Origin: Xestospongia muta
Lineage: Eukaryota; Porifera; Demospongiae; Haplosclerida; Petrosiidae
Length of the DNA: 64,000 nucleotides
Assembly: GCA_963693285.1 (NCBI GenBank)
Contig: OY848930.1
Span: forward strand, 3,968,001-4,032,000
Direction of reading: 5' to 3'
The translations under genes and the position numbers were made by a program. A model generated the notes under the pieces. It worked only from the letters and a program-made list of their open reading frames with translations, was not told the origin of the DNA and did not search any database. Shown in pieces: positions 1 to 44,448 of the stretch (positions within the stretch are counted from its first letter, which is position 1; every line of letters begins with the position of its first letter).

Positions 1-266
1 CACTACATGAATACCTCCAACAAATGAAATGTTGAAGTTATAATAATAATATGTACTGTTAGTGTTAAGTTTTTAATTATGCTAAGGTTTTAATTAATGA
101 TATTTAGTTGTAAAGCAGAGTCAAAACAATAGATACTTATTATAATTGTCTTGTCCCCTAATTAAGGTGGGTGGAGACTTAATCATGTGATTCTGGCTCT
201 CGTGTAGAAGCCAGTGTTGGTTGCTTCTGCATACAACTCTTAGCAACTGACTCAAATAACCTAAAA
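1..266 (-). pseudogene. Duplicate of the CNOT1 terminal exon (fragment)
   Basis: This stretch is nearly the same as 6903-7166, which holds the last coding exon and 3' flank of CNOT1. On the minus strand the splice acceptor (ctaaaat on the plus strand after 260), the reading frame and the stop at 179-181 are all kept. It encodes the same C-terminal tail beginning LFESVAKSCMQKQP. Directly after the acceptor the similarity ends and histidyl-tRNA synthetase sequence follows on the other strand, so no further CNOT1 exons exist here. Either the left neighbour of this window carries more of the duplication, or this is an isolated duplicated end. A misassembled haplotype copy is also possible. Confidence 0.8.
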
Positions 267-360
267 TAACAATATAACATGTACAGGTACCATTTGTTAT
301 ATTGTAACACTGTATAGTCCTTAATATAACATGTACAGGTACCATTTGCTAGATATTTAG

Positions 361-2715
<2,355 letters not shown>

Positions 2716-4128
2716 AACAATAAGTGTAATATACTATATTTAGTAACACTATTATCTTAAACTTTTGCTATTTTAGTAATGATCCAACATTAGTTAATGA
2801 TTAAAAGAAACAAAACAACCTATCCTGTAATCAATACATTGGAGGCTGATTATATCTGTAATCACGTGAGTGGGTGGTGTGTAATTGTGAATCTTGACTT
2901 TTGCTGAACAAAAATGGTTGCTAATTAAGAGTTAACTGACAATATGGTTTTACACAACAACCGAATGAGCTACATATAGTGATGTTATCTTGTTATTGGT
3001 AGAAGTCCTGTTAAAGATTTTTGTTAAGATTAGTTTGGTTAGTATGAGTTTTTAAATATATAGGTAATGTGGTTTATAAATGATTGATAGTTTACAAAAT
3101 TAAAAACACGTTATATATTTCTATTGTTATTATGATCATTTACATGTACATGTACATTATAACACAGTTATTAGACATAGTTATACACTAGTTCAGTATG
3201 TAGTCCTTGATCAATAGCTTGTTCTGCAATATAGATCATCTTCAATTTTAAACATTCTAAAATTTTGTATAGCTTGTTCTGCAATATAGATCATCTTCAA
3301 TTTTAAACATTCTAAAATTTTGTATAGAAATAAAATACAAAGAAAGTATGTAACTCCGTATACTTTCCAATAACTTGAATTTGACTATAAAATGGAAATT
3401 CAGTAACAAAAAAATGAAGAAATTTTAAAAATTAAACCAGTTTTCAAGTCACAAAAATAAACCAGTTTTATAATACTTGAAAAAACAATAACATGGCATG
3501 AATTAGAAATTACAAAAATTATTTTAAAATAAACATTGAAACAGAAATTAAACTGTCTCAACAGGTGAAGATCTCGAGAGTCCAGTCAAAGAAGGTCTTC
3601 AGAGAATTCATTACTAATGAGTACACAATTGGCCAGGACAGAAAATCATGATCATCAGCACGCGCCTAGCGGTTAACAGCAAACGCGTGACCACCATTAT
3701 GGCGGGAAAATATCAATACATCAGCATATTCAGCACACGCCTAACAAGCAAAACACTTTAACAGATTTTAAAGTAATTTTTGTAAAAAAATGATTATTAA
3801 TTAAAATTAATGATATAGTTTTTAAATTTTTTTGTAAAAAAGAGCATTAATAATATATTATATGATACAAATTAAAGAATTGTATTAAAGTTTCAAAAGA
3901 AATTGAGTTCTAAACTAATTCAGTTTTTATGAAAAAAGTTAAAGTTATAATAATAATTATTATTGACTTAAAATATCTTTGAAACTAAAGTTAAGATTGA
4001 CTTTTGACAATTTTTAGTAAAAAAAATTTTTTTAAAGACAATTAACATCTAAAATAACAAAAAATTGTAAAAAAAATGAAAACTAAGAAATATGTTTAAA
4101 AATAAGACAGTCTCTGTAGTTGAAGAGT
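2716..4128. other. Intergenic AT-rich stretch
   Basis: No coding exon could be recognised. The sequence is very AT-rich with many A/T homopolymers. A short GC-richer patch lies at about 3655-3705 with sequence like ggcgggaaaa, which recurs in the same orientation near 5210 (ggcgggaaat), suggesting pieces of one element. A direct repeat at 3216 is listed separately. Confidence 0.5.
3216..3327. repeat. Perfect direct repeat, 2 x 55 bp
   Basis: Two adjacent copies of a 55-bp unit beginning agcttgttctgcaatatag, at 3216-3270 and 3271-3325, with no differences seen. A recent tandem duplication in noncoding sequence. Confidence 0.9.
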
Positions 4129-4275
4129 CTCCAAGAAGTCCAGTGAAGGTCTCCAATCCAGCAATTGTAAGAAAGAGAAGATAGAGAGTTCCCAAGAAGT
4201 CCAATGAAGGTCTCCAGTCCAGCAATTGTAAGAAAGAGAAGATAGAGAGTTCCCAAGAGTCCAGTCAGTCCACAA
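4129..4275. repeat. Tandem repeat, ~62-bp unit
   Basis: A unit starting ccaagaagtccagtgaaggt is repeated twice and begins a third time, separated by aagaaagagaagatagagag. A related piece (gagtccagtcaaagaaggtc) is present near 3579. The open frames across it on the minus strand come from the repeat and from low complexity. Confidence 0.75.
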
Positions 4276-4525
4276 GTTGAGAACATAGAGGGAGAAAGAG
4301 AGAATAACAACTGGATTACTAAAGAATGGATGAGAAGTGGATGGATGGATGGAGAGACAGCTCACCTTTTTCACCAGTGCTGCTCCTGCAGGGAAAGAAA
4401 AAGAGTAGTTATGAACTGATGGTGACAATGAGAGTGATAGAGAGTGAAGAGAGACAGAGGAAGTGAAAAAAGACCACCAACCTACACACACACAGCACAC
4501 ACACACGCGCCCTAGAAGATCAGAG

Positions 4526-4596
4526 CTCTCCCCCGCCACCTGGCGGCCTTGGATATTAAAAAAAAATTTTTTAGGCCGCCAGGCGGCAGGGGAGAG
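4526..4596. repeat. Inverted repeat with GC-rich arms
   Basis: Left arm 4526-4550 (ctctcccccgccacctggcg...) and right arm 4573-4596 (aggccgccaggcggcagggg...) are reverse complements with few mismatches, separated by about 22 nt of A/T. In this AT-rich setting the arms stand out and could form a stable hairpin. It may be a small foldback element or the end of a transposon. Confidence 0.75.
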
Positions 4597-4748
4597 ATAA
4601 TTAATAGGGTTTGTATGAGTGTGTGTATAGTGTATGGGCTGGATAGCCCAAAATAAAATAAAAATAAAAATAAAAAGAAGAGGAAAGAAGGCTTGAAGGA
4701 AGAAGACAGAAGAGACCAGGCAGGAGAGTGACTCATCTTTTACATCCA

Positions 4749-4890
4749 GAGAACATCAGATAATGGAGAACAGTCACAACATCAGAGAACATCAGAGAAC
4801 AGTCACAACATCAGAGAACATCAGAGAACAGTCTCGAAACATCAGAGAACATCAGAGAACAGTCTCGAAACATCAGAGAACATCAGTAAG
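4749..4890. repeat. Short tandem repeat (catcagagaa array)
   Basis: The decamer-like phrase catcagagaa recurs about ten times, interleaved with cagtcacaa or cagtctcgaaa. It creates a plus-strand open frame of repeated IREHQRT-type peptide, which is best read as a repeat artefact. Confidence 0.8.
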
Positions 4891-5017
4891 AGCTTCCAAA
4901 TTGAGTCCTGTAGAAACGAAGGGAAAATCAATTACAAAAATTAAAAAAAAGTAATGATTAAATAAAAAAGAACAGAAAAGAAAAATGAAAAGAATGATCA
5001 TAACAAAATGAAAAGAT

Positions 5018-5073
5018 GATCCAACGAAGAGACGAGTCGTGAGGAGGGACGATCCAACGAAGAGACGAGTCGT
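5018..5073. repeat. Direct repeat, 33-bp period
   Basis: The 23-bp phrase beginning gatccaacgaagagacgag occurs at 5018-5040 and again at 5051-5073. Confidence 0.85.
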
Positions 5074-5230
5074 AGCGACGAAGACCCACGGGGGTTTGTG
5101 AACTAATATAAGCTTGCAAATGGAGACCTTTTATATTATCAAGACATCTCTGCCATGCATCATTTTGACAAACACACGGCACAAACTCGTGACATTCAAA
5201 TTTGGCGGGAAATACCATCACACCTCTCAC

Positions 5231-6902
5231 GTGCCTGCCAAATTAATTGATTTTTTAATTTATCTAATTAATACAGTATTCTAAATGTGTAAAATATTAC
5301 CTATTCGAGTTGTTACTGGGAAGTGACCAATCAGACTACAGGGGCAAAATTTGCTGTCATACTCATGAGTCGTGATCACTACTTTCTACCTATTAACAAG
5401 GTTTTAATGTGTCACTAAGTTTTCTTAAAGAGATTTTGTTAGTGTTGAATTAGTGATATACTTTCAGCATTAATGTATCATAAGCTAACAATCTACACAA
5501 CATCTATTGCAAGACTGGATAGTGCTAAAGAATTGAGAGTGAAAAGAGCAGGAATATAAAAATATAATAATGATGTTTAAAAATATATTTTAAAGATTAG
5601 AAATAATTTTTTTCACTATCTAGTTTCAGAAATTGAGCTACTCTTTTAGTTATTACTGTATTATATTCTATCATTCCACAATATACTTCATTATCTTCAA
5701 TCACAACTTGACACAAATAAGTACACAATTCTTTAGTTCTTTGGCATTATGAGAGAGACACTCATATTCACAAAATGGTAACTTGCTCACGTTAAGGACA
5801 ACATCTTCACCAGACAATGTCATGGTAACTAGAGTCTCATCAGTTGTTGGAAACATGTGATCATCAGATGATAGAGATCACCATCTTTTCCAATAGCCTA
5901 GTTCAAAATACATTAAACATTTAAAGTAGGCAGCTGCTATTTATCCAGTAGGAAGTCCATACTTTTTATATTGTATTATGATATCGATCCCCTAACCCTC
6001 ACATAAACTATACACAACAAAGTATGGACTACCTGCTGGACTGATAGTCACTACATTTACTTCAGTAGCCATCAATTTAACTAAGTACTTAGCACACTTA
6101 AAAATGTGTTGTACATAAACTGTGAACTTAAGAATTGTACATATTATATCCTATCATTGTTTGAAACTTACTATTGTTGTTCCGTCTTTACATAGGATTC
6201 TTAAAGACACTTTCAGGGACAAAGACCCGATATAAGATTGATATAAGGCATAGTAGTGTATCATAGCTAGAGAATATAACCTAGATGACAATATTATCAA
6301 TATGTGATATAGGTGTAATCAGGTGTAGCTATAGAAATGATATTTTAAATACTTCTTACTGTCAATTGTCAATTTGAAATCTCTCCAAAATCAGGAGACA
6401 CATCTGGCTTCCTCTCTAGACAGCAAAGATAAAACACAGTATCGAAACGAAATGGAGAATTTCTAGGAGTTAACCAGTTAGATCATTCAATTAATGAAAA
6501 GATATCAGGAACACATCTTAATTCACTAAAGGAGAAAGATAAAGAAAACGTTAATAATTCAGTTTAGTATGATATAATTTTATTATGAGTCTTAATAAAG
6601 TATATAGTCAACAAGGAGGAGCTTTTCTTACTGTGGACCCTACTTCGCAGTCTCGTACAGCCAAATGTGATTACCACGAGCAACAAATACGCATGCGCAG
6701 TTGAAGTTCTTACCTTTCATACTATCGCAATAGACTTCTAGTTATTAATTAACTGACCACTCATTGTTTAAATTCGCAAATTTTCTTACACACTAACACT
6801 CTCTCTCCTAATTCTTTTTTCCCATAATAACAAAGGTACTAACGAACTAAACAACTTATCCTGGTAGTAAATGATTGATATATTATGTCACTTCCAGAGA
6901 AC
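5231..6902. other. Intergenic region with one weak coding remnant
   Basis: Apart from the minus-strand remnant at about 5640-5890, no confident exon was found. A short stretch at about 6175-6235 on the minus strand ends in a good donor (gtaagt) but has no clear partner exons. The last 200 bp before 6903 contain no recognisable gene. Confidence 0.4.
5640..5890 (-). pseudogene. Unrecognised coding remnant with a frameshift
   Basis: On the minus strand one frame reads a protein-like stretch (DETLVTMTLSGEDVVLNVSK, then FCEYECLSHNAKELK), then stops. A one-base shift restores an equally protein-like frame (CQVVIEDNEVYCGMIEYN, then TVITKRVAQFLKLD). That pattern suggests a once-coding exon with a frameshift. 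I do not recognise the family. No start codon, promoter or flanking exons could be assigned. Chance open frames are an alternative. Confidence 0.3.
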
Positions 6903-7076
6903 ACTACATGAATACGTCCAACAAATGAAACATTAGAGTTATAATAATATGTACTATTAGTGTTAAGTTTTTAATTATGTTAAGGTTTTAATTAATAATA
7001 TTTAGTTGCAAAGCAGAGTCAAAACAATAGATACTTATTATAAGTGTCTTGTCCCCTAATTAAGGTGGGTGGAGAC

Positions 7077-37292
<30,216 letters not shown>

Positions 37293-37311
37293 CTACATGA
37301 TATGGATGAGG

Positions 37312-37352
<41 letters not shown>

Positions 37353-39301
37353 GTAATAACAGGAAAAGAAAATAAAGTATAATTAAAAGAAATCAACCAA
37401 CAGGAAAGAGACATTATTAAATACATTACCAGCATATAAATATATTACTATACTACAATCAATGACTCTATCCTGTATTAAAATCAACCCAATTCCCAAT
37501 AAACTAATAATTACTCTGGTTGATAGGGGCAACGTTTAACAGCAAACAACATGTAACATCAAAGACATGTCATCCCTCTTTGACAAAACAATTCCATCCA
37601 TTAAAATGACTCATCTAAAGACACTGCCATCGCATAAGCTAACACAGAAAGTCTAGTAAAGTGTCATAATAGTAAGCTATCAACACTGTTACCAGACTAA
37701 ATACACCTACTATTGGCCATGTGTTAGTAGTGCAGAGGATACATGTCACCCCCACAAAAGGAAATAAACTTGTTAGCCTTGACTACACGTTTATCTGTAT
37801 TTTGTTTAAGACTAAAGGACATACATTATGTGTATATGTAGAGTGGGTGATTGTGTTTGTCTAATAGAAGGTTAAGCTTCAAAGTAAAACTATAAAAATG
37901 AAACTGTCTTGGCACAGTATTAACATAATGATAACAGTACTAATGACGCATTAATGATTGTATATTTTAATAAAGTAAACAAAGTATATGTACTATATAT
38001 AGTGTTATCTCATAAAAACATCTGTTTAGATAAACTAATATGGCTACAGGATATTATGGGGGTGGGTGGAGCTATAATTTGTCTGACTATATAATGTACA
38101 GCACTAGCAGATCAAGGCAGTTAGTGAGAGGAGAAAGAGAGGGAAAGAGAAAAGCCTGCAGTTTCAAAAGCTTGAAGAAAGATAAAGAGAGAGAAAGCCT
38201 GCTGTTTCTAGAGCTCTTATTCTTAGGTAAGTATATCATACAACAATATCCTACTATAGGTAATACTGACTCTTACAACCATACCTATATACAGAACTGT
38301 AGAAAGTGGAGATTCTAGGCAGCCAAAATAGATAATATTATTGATACACACACTGTCATAATAGTAGGATGAGTTAATACTGGCTATGTCATCATTAGTT
38401 TGTTTACAAAATAGGTCTTAATGGAACTTGGTGTAGATAACAAAGGTTTAGAGAATATCAACTAATAATTAAAATACACACAGATCACCTCCTAAAATAT
38501 AAGAAAGATTTCTCAATAAACAAAGTACCAACTGTTCAACCTGTTTAACCAGTATATTTTAGGACATTTATATCAATTGAAATAAGATTTATTTTCTGAC
38601 TATTACTTCTTTAGGACAAAACTATCATTAGTTGAAACTATAAACCAACACAATATATAACAGGTCAGTCACATTCTCACTACTTGATTCCTTACTTGTT
38701 GTATTCACATCATTGAAACTATTTTCAATTTGCTTTAAACTAATCATCAACTTTGAACACAATAAACATTGCAATTAAAATATTTGAATAGATAACATAA
38801 GTCCTACAAGACTAGAAAAACTACAAATTGACTAAATAGAGTTAAAAACATACAAAACCAAAAACAACAATAACACATTAATGCACAAAATAGCAATTGT
38901 TAGCATTTTTTAGAGTGCAATGGACAGATTAAGTTAAAAGTTGCATATATACAATAAAATTACACAAGTACCATTGACTGACAGAGCCTGGACCAGTGAC
39001 CAATAGAAGTATGGTGCTTTTATGATCAAACAACAGAGTAACCATTCTTAGAACAGGATTAAATACAAAAGCCAATAACTTTATGCCCACATTTTGAAAC
39101 AACATTTACTCATGATGTCATCTGATATATTAAATACATGGATGGAATTTAGAAATGCTACTCATTACTCATTGTATAAGTTGTTGGCATGTACACTAGT
39201 ACTAATAACATGTACATTGTACCATTATCAATGCCAACAGTTTCCATTCTTTATAATGATCCATACTATTAACTTTACAATCATTTTAGATAAAATCTCA
39301 A
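37293..39301. other. Region upstream of the visible CNOT1 exons
   Basis: I searched the minus strand for the expected preceding CNOT1 exons (the conserved LFGGIIEKGLV-type segment) and found none. A short plus-strand frame at 38040-38318 has no recognisable family. It contains a partial direct repeat (agcctgc(a/t)gtttc with aaagagag flanks, around 38150 and 38195). The rest looks noncoding. Confidence 0.5.
37316..37349. repeat. (GA)n microsatellite upstream of the first visible CNOT1 exon
   Basis: CT on the CNOT1 strand, about 25 nt before the acceptor of exon 37103-37292. Confidence 0.9.
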
Positions 39302-40860
39302 ATGTTACGTGTTGAAGGAGTTGTCGTGGGTGATTATGGAGTGGGAAAAACCAGTTTTCTCTACGCTCTCATGAACAAACAAGTCCCAGAGCAACATGTA
39401 CCTACTTTACTGGAGAGTCATTGTATGCAAGTAACAGTGAAGGAGCAGGAGAGGGTGGAACTTGTGCTTTGGGACACCCCTGGCTGTGAGGATTACATGC
39501 AGCTAGCTCAAATGGGTTTGACAAAGAAGGATTTTGTCATGTTATGTTTCTCTGTCATTGATCCAACCTCATTTGAAAATGTGGAAAAACATGTAAGCAT
39601 ATATATGTACATGTAGTTGAAGCATACCACTATTAAGGATATCTGTTAGTTCAACATTCACTGTGTAGCATAGTTTGAATACCTTTCAATTAAAAGCAGT
39701 CCAAATACGAGTTTCACTATTATATAAGAGCTTCATTATTATTGAATAAATAATTCTATGCTATAAATGGGAGTTATTTAATAAGACATCCTATATAATG
39801 TATCCTTAGATATCAATTGTTAAGGACATGAATGATCATCCACTGTGTCTTATTAAACTATTACAGATTATAATGTAGACATGTTGATTGTTGATTCAGA
39901 TCACCATAAACTATATTTCCCTGCTGTTAAATAGATTGCTCAAATAGACATTGGTGTACACAAGACATGGCATTACAATATACTGTGTTGACAATATTAA
40001 TGTTGGCCATTAACTATCACATCACAACTTGTTGACATTGGTCTTGTCATAACAATATAAGTACTACTCTACCATAGTGTTGATAAGCAACACTTTATTA
40101 ATTATACATGCATAACCACTTCAAATGAATACTAAAGTTATAATATAATATATTATGACAAGTATTTAACTTTTAAATTTAAAGCACTTGAGCTGAACCC
40201 TGGTTATATTATATTGTGTATACTTGTGTGTAATACTCCAAATAATGTTTGTATCCATCTATTCAATTAAAAATTGAGTTCCATATTCCATTATAACTTT
40301 TCCCTGTTCATTGATACCTTAATCCATTTAGTACTTAGTGAATGAGTATCAAGTGATGTTTGATAGTTCCATACAACTTATAATAGCACACATGTATTAA
40401 GCTATAGTAGTGTTTGTGATTTTGAATACTTGGAAATAAGGAAAAGGTCAAAGGTTATTGTTATACTGTACAGTCAGTATGTAGCTCAAGCCTCTATACA
40501 ATAAAAGAACATACAAATTATGTTATTACAACGATATCGACATTGCAATCAATTTTTTATTTCATTTCACAGTGGATGCCAGAAATTCGAGCCAAATTAC
40601 CAAATGTACCATTAATTTTAATTGGGACTCAGGTTGATCAGCGTAACAAACCCCATGTGGTCGATGCTCTCGTTGATAAAGACACTCCACCCATTGAATT
40701 TGAACAAGGAGAGAAGTTAGCTGACAATATTGGAGCAGTGTGTTACATGGAGTGTTCTGCATTATGTCCAAACGACATTGATAAAGTACGACAAGTGACG
40801 GCATCAATAGCCAATGAACACAAACAAAAACACAAAGGAAAGAAATGTCTGATATTATAG
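39302..40860 (+). CDS. Rho-family small GTPase with altered switch II
   Basis: Exons 39302-39592 and 40573-40860 give 192 aa. P-loop GDYGVGKTS at residues 10-18, switch I Thr35 in VPTLLESH, G4 motif GTQVD, G5 ECSAL, a Rho-type insert before EQGEKLADNIGAV, a basic tail KHKGKK and a CAAX box CLIL (predicted geranylgeranylation). The intron falls between H and WMPEI, a usual Rho-family position, in phase 0. Oddly, the switch II motif is DTPGCEDY: the catalytic Gln (Q61 in Rac1) is Cys and the preceding Ala is Pro, so GTP hydrolysis is probably impaired and the protein may be mostly GTP-bound. Known family role: membrane-linked control of actin and polarity. Best call is a divergent Rac/Rho-like protein; the subfamily cannot be fixed by eye. 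Confidence 0.88.
40022..40145. repeat. Dispersed repeat in the Rho intron
   Basis: The phrase aacttgttgacattggtcttgtcataacaatataa and the following ~90 bp recur at 52464-52570, outside this gene. The intron (39593-40572) is otherwise featureless. Confidence 0.8.
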
Positions 40861-42437
40861 TAACTAAATGTACATTGATGACATGTATAAATTGTGCATG
40901 TTTAATTTGTATAAGCTCTATTCATAATAAGTTATTTTAATGTCTTCTCTTTTTTTCTGTCATTTCTGTTAACCATATACATGTACTTGCAGTAAAAGAT
41001 AAGTATACTTGTAAATAATGTTTATATACTTTATATATTGTATTTGTTAATCCTTAATATACTCTATATATTGTGTTTGTTAATCCTTAATATACTCTAT
41101 ATATTGTGTTTGTTAATCCTTAATATACTCCATATATTGTATTTGTTAATCCTTAATATACTCCATATATTGTATTTGTTAATCCTTAATATACTCTATA
41201 TATTGTGTTTGTTAATCTTATGTACACTACCTGATGTCACAATCTTCATTAATTTACTAAAAACTACAAATGTTTTCTGTCATTTCAATTGATGCTAATC
41301 TTTCTAAGATGTGACAATATGAGACAATAGTTCTGTTCTAAGAACAAAGTCAACAGAGGAAGTCAAGTGAATCAGTTGCACCTACACTGTTTTCAAAATG
41401 ATCTTCACAGCCAAATTACTGGAAACTACCCTATTATCAACTATACATGTGTATATATGTATATGTAACATATATACATACAAATAACACATTTACATGT
41501 ATTGAATGTACCTTGTGTACATGCAACAACACACTATATTGCCACGAAAAGTGAAAGTACAATATAATTGAAGAAAACAATAAATAAATAAAAATTCTCC
41601 ACAGGTCACAAAACAAATACATTCTTTCACATAATAACTCACAAGCCTGTAACCTTAAAATATAAATGATTTAGCCCTACATATTACAATGGCTATGTCT
41701 TTCTTTGATATTTTAAGACACTATATATAGTCAAATGTGAAATATGTACACAGAGTAGTGTATTAAGGTACATAATGTCCTCACAACATCCAAATGGTAA
41801 CTAATGAAGTAAAAACATCACATTTTGTATATTCAGCATTGTTGTTATAATTACAGGGATATCCCCTGGACTTTGTGAAAACAATAAACATCATAATATA
41901 TATAAACCAAGTAGTTTTACATAAATTTAGTACACGACGGTAGAGAAACAACATCAGCAAATCTTGCTATTACTGGACAAGACCTCAAAGTTCATTAGCA
42001 TTTGTAAAAGAAGGCTCAAGCTTAGTGGTAATACTTAGAGAAGAAGACAAGTACATTCAGGTATGTTTAGCTAGTAATAAACTTTAACACTTCTATATAA
42101 CCTTAAATAATAGAATAGACCATAATATATTGTGTGATAGTAATTTTCCATGACTATATAAAAGAGGAGCTTGTCATAATATGATAGATGTAAAATATTA
42201 AAAGATATACAAATTGTATCTCTTAACGTTAAGCTAATAATACTGGAATTACATCTAAATTGTCTAAGAATAAATGATATGTGGTTACCACACCCATTAG
42301 ACATGTTTGCCAGTCACACTTTGACCACAGTTATTACATAATCAATAATTACAGTTAGTCACTAGTCATTACCCATTCAGATTAAACAAAGTTCAAATTG
42401 TATATATTTCTTTCTTATAGAGTGTATTTGTATAAGA
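40861..42437. other. Intergenic region between the two Rho-like genes
   Basis: Contains a 33-bp minisatellite at about 41030-41215 and otherwise AT-rich sequence. Just before the next start codon there is a pyrimidine-rich stretch ending in tag (about 42405-42420), which could be an acceptor of a 5' UTR exon. Confidence 0.5.
41030..41215. repeat. 33-bp minisatellite
   Basis: About five copies of a unit beginning tttgttaatccttaatatac. The open frame across it (LLILNILYI repeats) follows from the unit length being a multiple of three. Confidence 0.92.
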
Positions 42438-43650
42438 ATGGCTCAAGGTGAAGCTCCGCCTACCATTAAATCTATGACAGTGGGAGATTCTGAATCACGA
42501 AAAGTTAAACTACTTCAAAGTTTGTGTCAATTTGTTAATTCTGATAAACATAATTATGGGACCATATTTGAGGGTCATCCTCTTCACTTAAAGAATAAAT
42601 GTGGAGAAGCAAAGTTATCGCTGTGGGATGTATCAGGTCAAGAGGAATACTCTTCTTTACGTTGTCTACAATATTCTGATATGGACTTGTTTATCTTCTG
42701 TTTCTCTATTGCTCATCATCAAAGTTTTAAGAATATTAAAGAAAAAGTGAGATGATCATTTCAGCAGTGTAAGCTAATGTACATTTAGGACAATATAGTT
42801 AAGATTGATGGTTATTAGAGTCTTAAGGTTACTAATGGTAACTTGTAGCTGTCTACGTCAAAGTGAAATAAACCATTAAGTCCTTAAGAAATACGATTTT
42901 ATACAAGGATGGGATATAGTTTATAATAAAATAAATAACAAAAACAAAACAATTTGTCAAAACACAAGATTTAGAATGTACAATGAGAACTGTTATAAAC
43001 AAACTATAACACTTACCAACAACACTTGTACTGTATAGTATTGTTAATGTCATATAATTACAGTATTCCTAGTACCAAACACATATCCATATATATGTGT
43101 AGTTACTGTTAGTTTTACAAACTATAAAAGAATTACAAGATTGCAAAAAACACATAATAGATGATAAAAAAAGTTTGATTTGAATGCTGTCAAAATAAGT
43201 AATTAGACATCTGAGGCCCTATATTAAACATTTGTTCACATTTAAATGTAGTAGGATAGCTTATGATAAAGGCATTCACAGTTGACTTGTTTCATATAGT
43301 AAAATATCCTACTTCATACGATACTGTATGAAAATATTTCAATGTTACATTTATTTCTATAGTGGTATCAAGAAGTGAGAGAACATTGTCCAAAGACACC
43401 TGTTATATTAGTAGGAACTAAACAGGAGAAAAGAGATCACTCCAATGACAAAGAATTAGTCACAAGAGGTCAAGGATATCAAATGAAACAGTTGATAGGA
43501 GCCACTCAATATATTGAGTGTTCTTATAAAACTAATGAAGGACTTGATGAACTAGTTAAAGAAATAATACTAACAACAAAAGAGAACACGAATTGTCATA
43601 GATGTTTACATTGTCCTACACACTCTATTAAGAGTTGCGCTATTTTATAG
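42438..43650 (+). CDS. Rho-like pseudo-GTPase with CAAX tail
   Basis: Exons 42438-42746 and 43363-43650 give 198 aa. The fold signature is kept: VGD at the P-loop start, GTIFEGHPLHL at switch I, LWDVSGQEEYSSLR at switch II, IFCFSIAHHQSFKNI, WYQEVREHCPKTPVILVGTK, IECSYKTNEGLDELV and a CAAX box CAIL. The intron is in the same position (before WYQEV) as in the gene at 39302. But the nucleotide-binding motifs are lost: the P-loop reads GDSESRKVK, with the invariant Gly replaced by Arg and the Mg-binding Thr by Val; G4 is TKQE in place of TKxD; and the Rho insert helix is missing. A pseudo-GTPase that still goes to membranes is the simplest reading. The intact frames and splice sites argue against a decaying pseudogene. 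Confidence 0.82.
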
Positions 43651-43871
43651 TTTACTCAAATATGTTATATTGTGTTATAAAATTATTAATGTCTTTATGT
43701 TATATGAATTAAATATATAATAGACAAGCATATGTGAAATGATTACACATGAGAGATTAGGAATATACAGTCTCAAAATTATACCTCTTGTTTGTGGACA
43801 ATAATATTACATTCAAATATTTATTTCAAACAACATTATTATCACAATATCTCATAAAAAATTTTGGAGTA

Positions 43872-44448
43872 GAAAGAACTATCTTAGAGGTTTGGATTTG
43901 ATAAAGAGAGGAGTGGTAACAGTATATTGGTAGTATGTGAACTGATATTATTTGTTTTGTCTTTGAAATAACTTCCTAAAAACCTGTTTACAAGTAATGA
44001 ATTATCGGTTCATCGTGTCACTCCTTTCCATCTGATGTAAAAGATAAAGACAAAACTAAACAATGGCCTCTTTCATTAAAGACACAGATATTCAGATATA
44101 ATCAAAAAAAGGCCGTCTTTCTTATCAACTTAAACTAACAGGACAGGAGGCTAAACAGATCATAACAGCAGAATAAGCAGTAGTTTTTGGAATAACTGTC
44201 AATTAATGATTGATCATGACATTTCTTTTCCTAATGCTATACAACTAGCATAAAAGATAAACTAAACAATGGTCTCTTTCTTTAAAGGTACAGATGCTAA
44301 GATTCTTATCAAAAAATGTTATTTCCCATCAAATTAAACTAACAGGAGATAAGGTTACACAGATGATGAAAAGATTATAAAAGAGATACAACCACTCACT
44401 CAATAATCAATAAAAAAGGCAAGCAACAAAATACATTTTTTAATCATC
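43872..44448 (+). promoter_or_regulatory. Class A upstream region and TATA box of pseudogene copy 6
   Basis: TATAAAAG at 44376-44383, 73 bp before the ATG. The region contains an extra partial repeat of the proximal phrases (aaacaatggcctctttc near 44060 and aaacaatggtctctttc near 44266). Confidence 0.7.

Noticed and set aside
4083..4736. Minus-strand frames of 74-147 codons rich in Ser, Leu and Phe
   Set aside because: Low-complexity and tandem-repeat translation, no recognisable domain, promoter or splice context.
38040..38318. Plus-strand frame of 92 codons beginning MATGYYGGGWSYN
   Set aside because: No similarity to a known family that I recognise, rich in simple GA-type repeats, no splice partners. 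Not called as a gene.
41038..41292. Hydrophobic repeat peptide resembling a membrane protein
   Set aside because: Generated by the 33-bp minisatellite; low complexity and no start context.
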